Origin: Roseburia sp. AF12-17LB
GTDB lineage: Bacteria > Bacillota > Clostridia > Lachnospirales > Lachnospiraceae
DNA: 64,000 bases
NCBI RefSeq assembly: GCF_003479605.1
Contig: NZ_QUHR01000001.1
Coordinates: forward strand, 372,001 to 436,000
Direction: 5' to 3'
Position 1 is the first letter of the stretch; each line of letters starts with the position of its first letter. The notes beneath the pieces are model-generated. The model was not told where the DNA came from and did no database searches. It was given only the letters and a program-made list of their open reading frames with translations. Positions 26,799 to 34,583 of the stretch are shown here, in pieces. The position numbers were made by a program, and so were the translations under genes.

Positions 26799-28154
26799 AT
26801 GTTAGCAATCATAATGGCAGGTGGTAGAGGAACTCGTATTTCAGCTATTGCCCAAGATATACCAAAACCAATGATTCCAATATGTGGAGTGCCGGTATTG
26901 GAGAGAGAAATAGTCTGTCTTAGAAATCAGGGATTTACAGATATTATCCTTACTGTGAGTCATATGGGAGAAGTAATTATGGATTACTTCAAGGATGGAA
27001 GTCAGTTAGGAGTGCATATTAATTATTACTTTGAAAAAGAGCCGCTGGGCAATGCTGGGGCATTATTCCGGTTGAGACAGGAAATAGAAGAATCTGGAGA
27101 TGATTCGTTTTTACTATTAAATGCAGATGCTATATTTGACGTTGATTTTAATAGAATGGTAACATTTCACAGAGAAAAGAAGGCTGAAGTGACTTTATTT
27201 ACTCATCCGAATGCACATCCTTATGATAGTGGACTTATTATTGTTAATCGCAACGAACAGGTGGACAAATGGTTGGCAAAAGAGGATAAGAGACCTAGGT
27301 GGTATCAGAATAGAGTGAATGCGGGTTTACATGTTATTGCGAATAGGGTTATTGATGAATATTTGAAATTATTGGCAGATGATGAGAAGATGGTTGTCTC
27401 AGATGCAGGGGTGCATAGTGATAAGACGGCAATCGTACCTATTGGAAAAATTGACCTTGATCGTCAGATTTTGAAACCATTATCTGGAACAGGAAAGATG
27501 TATGTATACGATAGTCCGGAATATGTAAAAGATATGGGGACACCAGAAAGGTATTATGGTGTATGCAAAGATTATGAAAAAGGAATTGTTCAGGCAAAAA
27601 ATTTGTCAAATAAACAGAAGGCTATTTTTTTGGATCGGGATGGTACAATAAATAAATATGTAGGATTTTTGAGAAATATTGATGAATTTGAATTGTTACC
27701 AGGCGTGATAGAAGCAATCAAAAAAATTAATGCATCAGGTTATCTGACTATTGTAGTGACTAATCAACCGGTAATTGCACGAGGCGAAGTGTCTTATGGA
27801 GAACTGGAAGAGATTCATAATAAGATGGAAACACTTTTAGGAGAGAAAGGTGCATATATAGATGCAATTTACTATTGCCCACATCATCCAGACAAGGGAT
27901 ATGATGGTGAAATACCAGAGTTGAAGTTTGAATGTGATTGCAGAAAACCAAAACCTGGGATGTTGTGGAAGGCAGCAACTGATTTTAATGTTGATTTGTC
28001 AAAATCATGGATGATTGGTGATGGAGAAAATGATGTATTGGCTGGAAAAAATGCTAGGTGTAAGACTGGATATATAAAACGTGAAAATAAGCTGATAGAA
28101 GCTGATATAACAGGTGAATCTTTGCTTGAGGTAATTACGGAAATTCTTAATTAG
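26799..28154 (+). CDS. Fused heptose-1-phosphate guanylyltransferase (HddC-like) and heptose-1,7-bisphosphate phosphatase (GmhB-like)
   Basis: A 451-residue two-domain enzyme. Residues 1-235 are a nucleotidyltransferase: MAGGRGTRISAIAQDIPKPM, LLLNADAIFDVDF. Residues about 270-450 are an HAD phosphatase of the GmhB type: FLDRDGTINKY with nucleophile D279 and D281, VVTNQPVIARGE, the zinc motif CPHHPDKG...ECDCRKPKPGM, and MIGDGENDVLAG. The two activities are steps three and four of GDP-D-glycero-alpha-D-manno-heptose synthesis, normally on separate genes. The order in the protein is the reverse of the order in the pathway. gmhA follows at 20 bases. GDP as the nucleotide is inferred from HddA and the Gmd-like dehydratase. 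Confidence 0.88.
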   Translation: MLAIIMAGGRGTRISAIAQDIPKPMIPICGVPVLEREIVCLRNQGFTDIILTVSHMGEVIMDYFKDGSQLGVHINYYFEKEPLGNAGALFRLRQEIEESGDDSFLLLNADAIFDVDFNRMVTFHREKKAEVTLFTHPNAHPYDSGLIIVNRNEQVDKWLAKEDKRPRWYQNRVNAGLHVIANRVIDEYLKLLADDEKMVVSDAGVHSDKTAIVPIGKIDLDRQILKPLSGTGKMYVYDSPEYVKDMGTPERYYGVCKDYEKGIVQAKNLSNKQKAIFLDRDGTINKYVGFLRNIDEFELLPGVIEAIKKINASGYLTIVVTNQPVIARGEVSYGELEEIHNKMETLLGEKGAYIDAIYYCPHHPDKGYDGEIPELKFECDCRKPKPGMLWKAATDFNVDLSKSWMIGDGENDVLAGKNARCKTGYIKRENKLIEADITGESLLEVITEILN

Positions 28155-28173
28155 AATTTTATGAAGGAGAAAT

Positions 28174-28827
28174 ATGAGACATTTAGAAAAAAAATTAGGG
28201 AAACATATTGATTTGTTAATACAGCGATATCCTGTTTTAGAGTTGTGCAGGCAGGATATAATAGATGGTTATTTAGTTATGGAGGAGGCTTATGAAAATA
28301 ACCATAAGCTTTTGATTGCAGGCAATGGTGGCTCGGCTGCTGATTCAGAACATATTGCGGGAGAGCTTATGAAACGTTTTAAAACTCCGCGAAAAGTATC
28401 AGCAGAATTTGCCAAGAAACTTTGTGAGGTGGATTCAGAGAGAGGACCATCTTTAGCTGAAAATCTGGAATGTGGTCTGATGGCTATTCCACTTGTTGCA
28501 CATGAAGCACTTACTACTGCGTATATTAATGATGTGGATGGACTTGGTGTATTTGCACAGCAATTATTCGGATATGGAAGAGAAGGGGATGTTTTTCTTG
28601 GAATTTCTACATCAGGGAATAGTAAAAATATTATAAGTGCAACTGTTGTTGCAAGAGCATTGGGAATTAAGATTGTTGGACTTACGGGGGCAAAAGGTGG
28701 AGAACTTGCAAGTGTTTCGGATGTGGTAGTAAAAGTTCCAGAGACAGAAACCTATATGATTCAAGAACTGCATTTACCGGTATACCATTGCTGGTGCTTG
28801 ATGTTGGAGGAACATTTTTTTGGATAG
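28174..28827 (+). CDS. gmhA: Phosphoheptose isomerase (GmhA)
   Basis: A 217-residue SIS-domain isomerase that turns sedoheptulose 7-phosphate into D-glycero-D-manno-heptose 7-phosphate, the entry to the heptose route. AGNGGSAADSEHIAGELMKR (residues about 49-68) is the GmhA signature, with LGISTSGNSKNII, the other phosphate loop, and QELHLPVYHCWCLMLEE at the end carrying the active-site His/Gln/Glu set. It is about 20 residues longer than E. coli GmhA, with an insertion after KRFKTPR, as in heptose-forming clusters of S-layer bacteria. It closes the AT-rich cassette; a 69-base spacer follows. Confidence 0.92.
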   Translation: MRHLEKKLGKHIDLLIQRYPVLELCRQDIIDGYLVMEEAYENNHKLLIAGNGGSAADSEHIAGELMKRFKTPRKVSAEFAKKLCEVDSERGPSLAENLECGLMAIPLVAHEALTTAYINDVDGLGVFAQQLFGYGREGDVFLGISTSGNSKNIISATVVARALGIKIVGLTGAKGGELASVSDVVVKVPETETYMIQELHLPVYHCWCLMLEEHFFG

Positions 28828-28896
28828 TTATGTTTGTTATAAAAAAGGGTTCAAGTACGAAATTAAAAAGTAAGTTTGTAAGGAAGGAAATATGAC

Positions 28897-30612
28897 ATGA
28901 GGGAAAAAGTTGTGAATAGTGCAGACTTTATTGTAAAAATATTGTCTGTTCTTGTATCAGTATACTTTGTCAGTTCATTAGTATATAGAAATATATATAT
29001 ATGTGTTTCACTGGACCTGTTAATGTATCTAATGTCAGCTATTGTAATTGTAGATTATGTAATGTATGCACTTGATACATATAAAATAAATTATGCAGAA
29101 AATAAAATAATAAGAGGATGTATATGGACGATAACAGCCTGTGTATGTAATGTAAAAATATTGGCAATATTATTTGCTGTTTCATTGCTATTTTGGCTTT
29201 ATATATCCAATGAAAAAAGAAGAAAATTTGATTTTTCGTTTACATTTATGGTGGCATGTTTTGGCATGGAAATCATTAGCGTTATTGATATAATGTATGA
29301 TTGCGAATATAGACATGGCGCAAAAATGCTGAATAGCTCGCTGGCAGTAGATATTTTGACAGTAATATCAGTATTGATGTATATATATTCAGACAAGATA
29401 TTTACATGGATGGCAAAATTACCGGCAATTGAAAGAATGACAAATTATAATAGTGTGAATTTTAATGAGGAAACACTTTGGCAGAAGAGGATGACATATG
29501 TTGGAGTAATACTTATTGGGTTATTATTGGGATTACATACGTATAATTCTTTTGTCATTAATAAAGATATTTCGAGAATATTTATATTATCATTGATGAT
29601 GATACTACAAATTGTAATTGTGTATTTTTTATATGACAAGATATGCAGTGACCTAGGCAGAACAGTCAATCTGTTTATAGCAGTAATTACGGTTTGCTTG
29701 CCATATATTAATTGTAAAAATTACAGTTTGAAAATGTCTCTTATATATTGTTCAGCGTTTGCAATTTGGTATTGCTGTTTCAAGTTTATAAAGAATAAGA
29801 AATGGAGTTGGATAATTGCTACAGTTTTGGCGATTTGTGCGGTTGCTTTTTTGGTTGTAAATGGTTATTATATTATCCCTTTCATAAATGTTGGCATCGG
29901 GATTCTTTTGGGAAAGATATTTAAAAAGAAGGAATGTTATTTAATTATTTTATGCATTATATTGATAATATGTGGTCAGGTGTTGTTTGATTATAAATAT
30001 ATAACACCAATGAAAGAATATGATGAAGTAATTAATACTTGCTATGATATCAATGAAAAAGTGGATGTTGACATGTTTTATGTGGGAGAAGATTCTCATA
30101 TGATAAAGATGTTAAAAGATGGAGATATAACATTTAATTCAACAACCTGCGATAATATAACGGAAAGTGGAGTGATTATATTTGATGCCGCTATTCCAGA
30201 AAAATATATTATACATAAATATGTTGTGTTAGAAGACAATCAATTTATTGTTTGCTTTAACGATGAAAGTTTAGCGGAAAATTATCAAAATATGGGAGGA
30301 AAATATTCGAAGAAAGAATGTGATGCTCAATTGAATATAGACTATAAGCAGAAAACACACATGGCAGAAGTAACAGTCTCAAATGTAACGGAAGGGTATC
30401 ATGACCTATCTGTGGCAGTCTGGAAAGGTAATGAGGAGCCAATATGGTATAATTTTGTGGATCATGGAGATGGACAGTTTCAAGTTAATGTAAATTTGAA
30501 AAAATATAAGGAAAATGAAAGGATTAATTTTCATATATATGGGACATTTGAACAGGAAGACCCAAATATTATAATAGGAAGTGACTATTTAATCCCAGCG
30601 ATTGAACAATAA
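28897..30612 (+). CDS. Polytopic membrane protein with C-terminal GBS_Bsp-like domain
   Basis: A 571-residue protein, no named family known to me. It has about ten hydrophobic segments up to residue 365, then a soluble region. Residues about 480-560 (AEVTVSNVTEGYHDLSVAVW, PIWYNFVDHGDGQFQVNVN, then INFHIYG) look like a GBS_Bsp-like repeat, a beta-module found in secreted wall proteins. The tail should therefore be outside the membrane. The layout (membrane domain plus outer beta-domain) suits a GT-C or polymerase-like enzyme. It lies between the heptose cassette and the nonulosonate genes. An AAGGAAGG ribosome site precedes it. Confidence 0.55.
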   Translation: MREKVVNSADFIVKILSVLVSVYFVSSLVYRNIYICVSLDLLMYLMSAIVIVDYVMYALDTYKINYAENKIIRGCIWTITACVCNVKILAILFAVSLLFWLYISNEKRRKFDFSFTFMVACFGMEIISVIDIMYDCEYRHGAKMLNSSLAVDILTVISVLMYIYSDKIFTWMAKLPAIERMTNYNSVNFNEETLWQKRMTYVGVILIGLLLGLHTYNSFVINKDISRIFILSLMMILQIVIVYFLYDKICSDLGRTVNLFIAVITVCLPYINCKNYSLKMSLIYCSAFAIWYCCFKFIKNKKWSWIIATVLAICAVAFLVVNGYYIIPFINVGIGILLGKIFKKKECYLIILCIILIICGQVLFDYKYITPMKEYDEVINTCYDINEKVDVDMFYVGEDSHMIKMLKDGDITFNSTTCDNITESGVIIFDAAIPEKYIIHKYVVLEDNQFIVCFNDESLAENYQNMGGKYSKKECDAQLNIDYKQKTHMAEVTVSNVTEGYHDLSVAVWKGNEEPIWYNFVDHGDGQFQVNVNLKKYKENERINFHIYGTFEQEDPNIIIGSDYLIPAIEQ

Positions 30613-30649
30613 TCAGAAGTATAACAATAACAACAGAGAGGATAAGATA

Positions 30650-32281
30650 ATGGTCTTGGCAGTAATACCGGCTCGTGGCGGCTCAAAAGGAATACCACGG
30701 AAAAATGTCCGTTTGATGAATGGAAAACCACTTATTTATTATGCAATTCATAATGCAAAGAATTGTCCAAGCATTGATGATGTTGTAGTTTCATCTGATG
30801 ATGAAGAGATTTTGAAAATAGCTTCTTCTTATGGTGTAGAGACCATGACCAGAGATAGTGAACTGGCAAAGGATGCCGTGACATTAGACCCGGTTATCTA
30901 TGATGCAGTCTGCACCATGGAAAAGAAGAAAGGGATTCAGTATGATGTGGTAATTACCTTACAGGTAACATCACCGTTACTTTCTTCTGATACCTTGGAC
31001 AAGGCTTTGGAAAGCTTTTTGGCTTCTTCCGATGATACTTATATCAGTGTGGTAAATAAGCCGCATTTATCATGGACGAAGAAGGATGGCTGCTATGTAC
31101 CGAATTATGAGAAACGTCTGAACCGTCAGCAGTTACCGCCGAACTATCTTGAGACAGGTGCATTTCTGATTACAAGAAGAGAATGTATGGAGGTAAACAG
31201 CCGTATTGGAAAGAAGGTTTCTGTCTATGAGATGCCGGAGCGTGAGGCGGTGGATATTGATGCAGCTTCCGACTGGGTATTGTGTGAGCATGAACTAAAA
31301 AAGAAACGGATTATTCTTCGGGCAGACGGATACAAAGAGCTAGGAATGGGACATATTTATCACTGCCTGACACTGGCATATAATCTGACCGGACAGGAGC
31401 TTCTCTTTGTAACAAAAGAGCAGCATGAGCCGGGACTGAAGAAACTGCAGGAAGCAAATATGCCGGTACATACCATTAAGAGTGACGAAGAATTCTTGGA
31501 ATTCGTGCAGGAATGGAAGCCGGATGTAGTAGTAAATGACTGCCTGAATACCAAAGCAGATTATATCAAAGAATTAAAGAAATATGTAAAACGTGTCGTA
31601 ACGATAGAAGATCTTGGTGAGGGAGCCGATTATGCGGATGCAGTGATTAATGCTCTGTATGAAGATCATACCAGAGGAGATAATTATTACTGGGGATCCA
31701 ATTATGTATGTCTTCGGGATGAATTTTTCTGTGCCACACCATCCGTATTTCATGAACAGGTGCAGAATATAGTGGTTATCTTCGGTGGAACAGACCCTTC
31801 GAACTTTACCAAGAGAATCTATGAGATGGCAAAGCGGATCCATAAGGATTATCCGGAGATTAAATTCCATTTTGCACTGGGCGTAGGGTATGACCAGAAA
31901 GCAAATCAGATTGAGACAGATGAGACAGCAGGCATCTATGTAGAGCAGAATTTAAAACACATCAGCGACCTTTTTGGCAAGGCAGACCTGGCATTTACTT
32001 CTCAGGGCAGAACCGTCTATGAGCTTGCCACCATGGGCGTACCTGCAGTGGTTATGGCTCAGAATGAGCGTGAGATGAAGCACACCTTTGCACAGATGAA
32101 CAACGGTTTCTTAAATCTTGGACTTGGAATCAACGTGGCAGATGAAACCATTGAGACAACCTTTCGCTGGCTGGTTGAGACACCGCAGATTCGAAAGGAA
32201 ATGCAAAGCCTGATGATGCGTCATGACCTGAAGTCCGGTATTAAGAGGGTAATTGGATTGATTTTGGAGGACGAAGAATAG
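30650..32281 (+). CDS. Fused CMP-nonulosonate synthetase (NeuA/PseF-like) and PseG-like hydrolase
   Basis: About 543 residues. Residues 1-215 are a cytidylyltransferase: LAVIPARGGSKGIPRKNVR, the NeuA/PseF signature, with TLQVTSPLL. Residues about 220-540 are GT-B-like and start RIILRADGYKELGMGHIYHC, where the His of GMGH matches the catalytic His of PseG, which releases UDP from UDP-2,4-diacetamido-trideoxyhexose. The same fused order occurs in pseudaminic acid type clusters. ATG 30650 is chosen for its GAGAGGA ribosome site; a TTG at 30602 would overlap the preceding gene. The NeuB-like synthase lies just downstream, but the dehydratase, aminotransferase and acetyltransferase of the route are not in the window. 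Confidence 0.87.
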   Translation: MVLAVIPARGGSKGIPRKNVRLMNGKPLIYYAIHNAKNCPSIDDVVVSSDDEEILKIASSYGVETMTRDSELAKDAVTLDPVIYDAVCTMEKKKGIQYDVVITLQVTSPLLSSDTLDKALESFLASSDDTYISVVNKPHLSWTKKDGCYVPNYEKRLNRQQLPPNYLETGAFLITRRECMEVNSRIGKKVSVYEMPEREAVDIDAASDWVLCEHELKKKRIILRADGYKELGMGHIYHCLTLAYNLTGQELLFVTKEQHEPGLKKLQEANMPVHTIKSDEEFLEFVQEWKPDVVVNDCLNTKADYIKELKKYVKRVVTIEDLGEGADYADAVINALYEDHTRGDNYYWGSNYVCLRDEFFCATPSVFHEQVQNIVVIFGGTDPSNFTKRIYEMAKRIHKDYPEIKFHFALGVGYDQKANQIETDETAGIYVEQNLKHISDLFGKADLAFTSQGRTVYELATMGVPAVVMAQNEREMKHTFAQMNNGFLNLGLGINVADETIETTFRWLVETPQIRKEMQSLMMRHDLKSGIKRVIGLILEDEE

Positions 32282-32297
32282 ATTTTGGTAGCAAGAG

Positions 32298-32352
32298 TGA
32301 GACCATTGAGACTAAAAATGAGACCATTGAGACCAAAGTGAGACTAATTGGA
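32298..32352 (+). repeat. Short tandem repeat of about 20-21 bases
   Basis: TGAGACCATTGAGAC occurs twice at a 21-base step and a decayed third copy (TGAGACTAATTGGAG) supplies the GGAG ribosome site of the following acyltransferase gene. The copies fill most of the 79-base spacer. Probably a slippage product. Confidence 0.7.
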
Positions 32353-32360
32353 GAACAAAT

Positions 32361-33374
32361 ATGCAGAAGAACATAGCATGGCTTTCGAGCCTGCGTGGAA
32401 TAGGCTGCCTCTTCGTACTGGCGGCACATCTTGGCGCAAGCTCGACAAATTATGGAATGTATTTTAACGGCTGTGGCAAAATAGGTGTCTGGCTGTTTAT
32501 GATTTTCAGTGGATTCTGGTTTCTGTATCCGCTCTGCCAGAGGCAGCAGGCTTTGAAGGGGCGGAATCTTATGGGCTATTATGGCAAGAAAATCATCCGG
32601 ATTATGATACCATATCTGGCAGTTCTGTTGATTTCCATGGGACTGGGATTTATTCCGGATGGAAAGGAACTGGTGCGGCATTTGTTGCTGATAGATGGAT
32701 TTGGGCATTTCTGGTATATGCCGGTTATTATGAAATTTTTCCTGATTGCACCGCTGTTCTGGCTGTTGCAGCAGATGATAAGGAATAAAAAATGGCTGTT
32801 TGCAATAATCGCAGGAATTGGCATTGCACTGTCAGTAGTATTTCCGTTTACCACATACACAGAAAATTCCACGCAGTTGCGGTGGTATGTTCCGGTATTT
32901 TTAATGGGAATGCTTCTTGCAATTATCTGGGACTTCTGGAATAACTGGAAGGAAAACAGCGTAGGAGCAGATGTAATTGTACTGGTGTTGGCAGTAATAT
33001 TATTTTCCTTTACACCATGGTTCCGGCAGAAACTGTGGGGAATCGAGCCATCTGCTTATCTGCAGAATAAATATCTGCTGATGGGGGGATTGTGGTGCCT
33101 TATTATTCTTGGAATCGTAAAAGGAAAAATATGGAAAGCATGGCTTAATAAGAGCCGCATCCTGCAATGGATTGGAGAAATCAGCTTTCCGCTGTACCTC
33201 ATTCATTTCCCAATCTTAATGCGGTTAAATACTACGGAAATGGGATGGACGAAAAAAGTGATTATTGTATTGGTTACAAGTATTTTACTGGCGGCAATTC
33301 TCCATTGGGGCGTGGAAAAGCCATGCATCACATTGGCAAAGAAACTGACAGAATATAAAAAGTCAGAGAAGTAA
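32361..33374 (+). CDS. Acyltransferase family 3 membrane protein (OafA/WecH-like)
   Basis: A 337-residue protein with about ten hydrophobic segments. WLSSLRGIGCLFVLAAHLG carries the conserved Arg and His of acyltransferase-3 enzymes, which move acetyl or other acyl groups from the cytoplasm to sugars on the outer side; FGHFWYMPVIMKFFLIAPLF is the second conserved block. It lies between the two nonulosonate genes, so O-acetylation of that sugar or the finished chain is likely. The ribosome site GGAG belongs to the short tandem repeat upstream. The higher G+C compared with the 12-28 kb cassette marks a compositional change. Confidence 0.88.
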   Translation: MQKNIAWLSSLRGIGCLFVLAAHLGASSTNYGMYFNGCGKIGVWLFMIFSGFWFLYPLCQRQQALKGRNLMGYYGKKIIRIMIPYLAVLLISMGLGFIPDGKELVRHLLLIDGFGHFWYMPVIMKFFLIAPLFWLLQQMIRNKKWLFAIIAGIGIALSVVFPFTTYTENSTQLRWYVPVFLMGMLLAIIWDFWNNWKENSVGADVIVLVLAVILFSFTPWFRQKLWGIEPSAYLQNKYLLMGGLWCLIILGIVKGKIWKAWLNKSRILQWIGEISFPLYLIHFPILMRLNTTEMGWTKKVIIVLVTSILLAAILHWGVEKPCITLAKKLTEYKKSEK

Positions 33375-33387
33375 AGGAGAAATGAAT

Positions 33388-34455
33388 ATGAGTAAAATTA
33401 TAGAACGTGCTCTGACACATAAAGCAGTACTGATTGCAGAGATTGGTGTAAATTATTATGACATTGCAAAGAAAATGAACATTTCCAATATGGAAGCTGC
33501 GAAGTTAATGATCAAGAAAGCCAAGGATGCCGGAATCCATGCAGTAAAATTCCAGACCTATAAAGCTGATACGCTGGCAGCAAAGGATTCTCCTTCTTAC
33601 TGGGATACCACGGAAGAGACAACAACATCCCAGCATGAGTTATTTCAGAAATTTGACCAGTTTGGCGAAAAAGAATATCAGGAGCTGAAGGATTACAGCG
33701 ACGAAATCGGCATTGAATTTTTATCCACTGCATTTGACATCGAATCTGCAGATTATCTCGATAAGATGATGGATGTCTATAAAATATCTTCATCAGATAT
33801 GAACAACCTTCCGTTTGTGGAATATCAGGCAAAGAAAAATAAACCAATGCTTATTTCTGTAGGCGCAGCCAATGAGGATGAGATTGACCGCATGATAGCA
33901 ACAGTCCGTAAGGTAAATAACCAACCGCTTTGCATCCTGCATTGCGTACTGGAATATCCGACTCCGTATGAGCATGCCAACTTAAATAAGATAGCAAGCC
34001 TGAAAGAAAAGTATAAGGATCTGATTATCGGATATTCAGACCATACGAAGCCAGATGCCTGCGCAGATGTAATCAAAACAGCGTACAATCTGGGCGCAGT
34101 AGTGATAGAGAAGCATTTTACCCTGGACAAGACCTTAAAGGGAAATGACCACTATCATGCTATGGATCCGGATGATGCAAGAAAGATTCTTGCTGGACTG
34201 GAATTTATTGATACCATTCGTGGCAAAGGTGATTTATGCTGCTTAGAGACAGAGCAGACTGCCAGAAAGAATGCGAGACGTTCGTTGGTAACAACCTGCG
34301 ATATTGCAAAAGGAACCGTAATCACAAGAGAAATGCTGACCTTCAAGAGACCGGGAACTGGAATTTCTCCGGAACGGATGGAAGAAATTATCGGATGCAC
34401 GCTGAAGGTGGATGTGGCAGAGGATACGATTTTGAAGGATGAAATGTTAGGATAG
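33388..34455 (+). CDS. N-acetylneuraminate synthase family protein (NeuB/PseI/LegI-like)
   Basis: About 355 residues. The N-terminal TIM barrel (about 10-280) begins LIAEIGVNYYDIAKKMN and has HAVKFQTYKADTLA, YKISSSDMNNLPFVEY, CVLEYPTPYEHAN and GYSDHTKPD; VVIEKHFTLDK is the metal/PEP region. The C-terminal SAF antifreeze-like domain (about 290-355) starts ARRSLVTTCDIAKGT. It condenses phosphoenolpyruvate with a six-carbon sugar to a nonulosonic acid. ATG 33388 has GGAG at eight bases; ATG 33382 is too close to it. Whether the product is pseudaminic, legionaminic or sialic acid cannot be said; the PseG-like partner favours the first two. Confidence 0.9.
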   Translation: MSKIIERALTHKAVLIAEIGVNYYDIAKKMNISNMEAAKLMIKKAKDAGIHAVKFQTYKADTLAAKDSPSYWDTTEETTTSQHELFQKFDQFGEKEYQELKDYSDEIGIEFLSTAFDIESADYLDKMMDVYKISSSDMNNLPFVEYQAKKNKPMLISVGAANEDEIDRMIATVRKVNNQPLCILHCVLEYPTPYEHANLNKIASLKEKYKDLIIGYSDHTKPDACADVIKTAYNLGAVVIEKHFTLDKTLKGNDHYHAMDPDDARKILAGLEFIDTIRGKGDLCCLETEQTARKNARRSLVTTCDIAKGTVITREMLTFKRPGTGISPERMEEIIGCTLKVDVAEDTILKDEMLG

Positions 34456-34501
34456 AAAATTCTGAAATGCATAAACTACATCATAGTAACAATTTGACAG
34501 T

Positions 34502-34522
34502 TGCCGTATTTTTTTTACGGCA
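34502..34522. other. Seven-pair hairpin with T loop in the spacer before the ATPase gene
   Basis: TGCCGTA and TACGGCA flank a loop of seven T residues. There is no T run after the stem, so it is not a classic rho-independent terminator. It marks the boundary between the nonulosonate genes and the ATPase/TOPRIM pair. A -35-like TTGACA (34494-34499) lies just before it, but no matching -10 is visible. Confidence 0.5.
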
Positions 34523-34583
34523 GCTATTGAAAAGGACTGAGAAGTAAGTTATTATGGATGTAATGAGAGAAAGCGAGGAATCT

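Noticed and set aside
34494..34522. TTGACA plus hairpin read as promoter and terminator
   Set aside because: No -10 box stands at 16-18 bases from TTGACA and no T run follows the stem. I list it as a plain hairpin.
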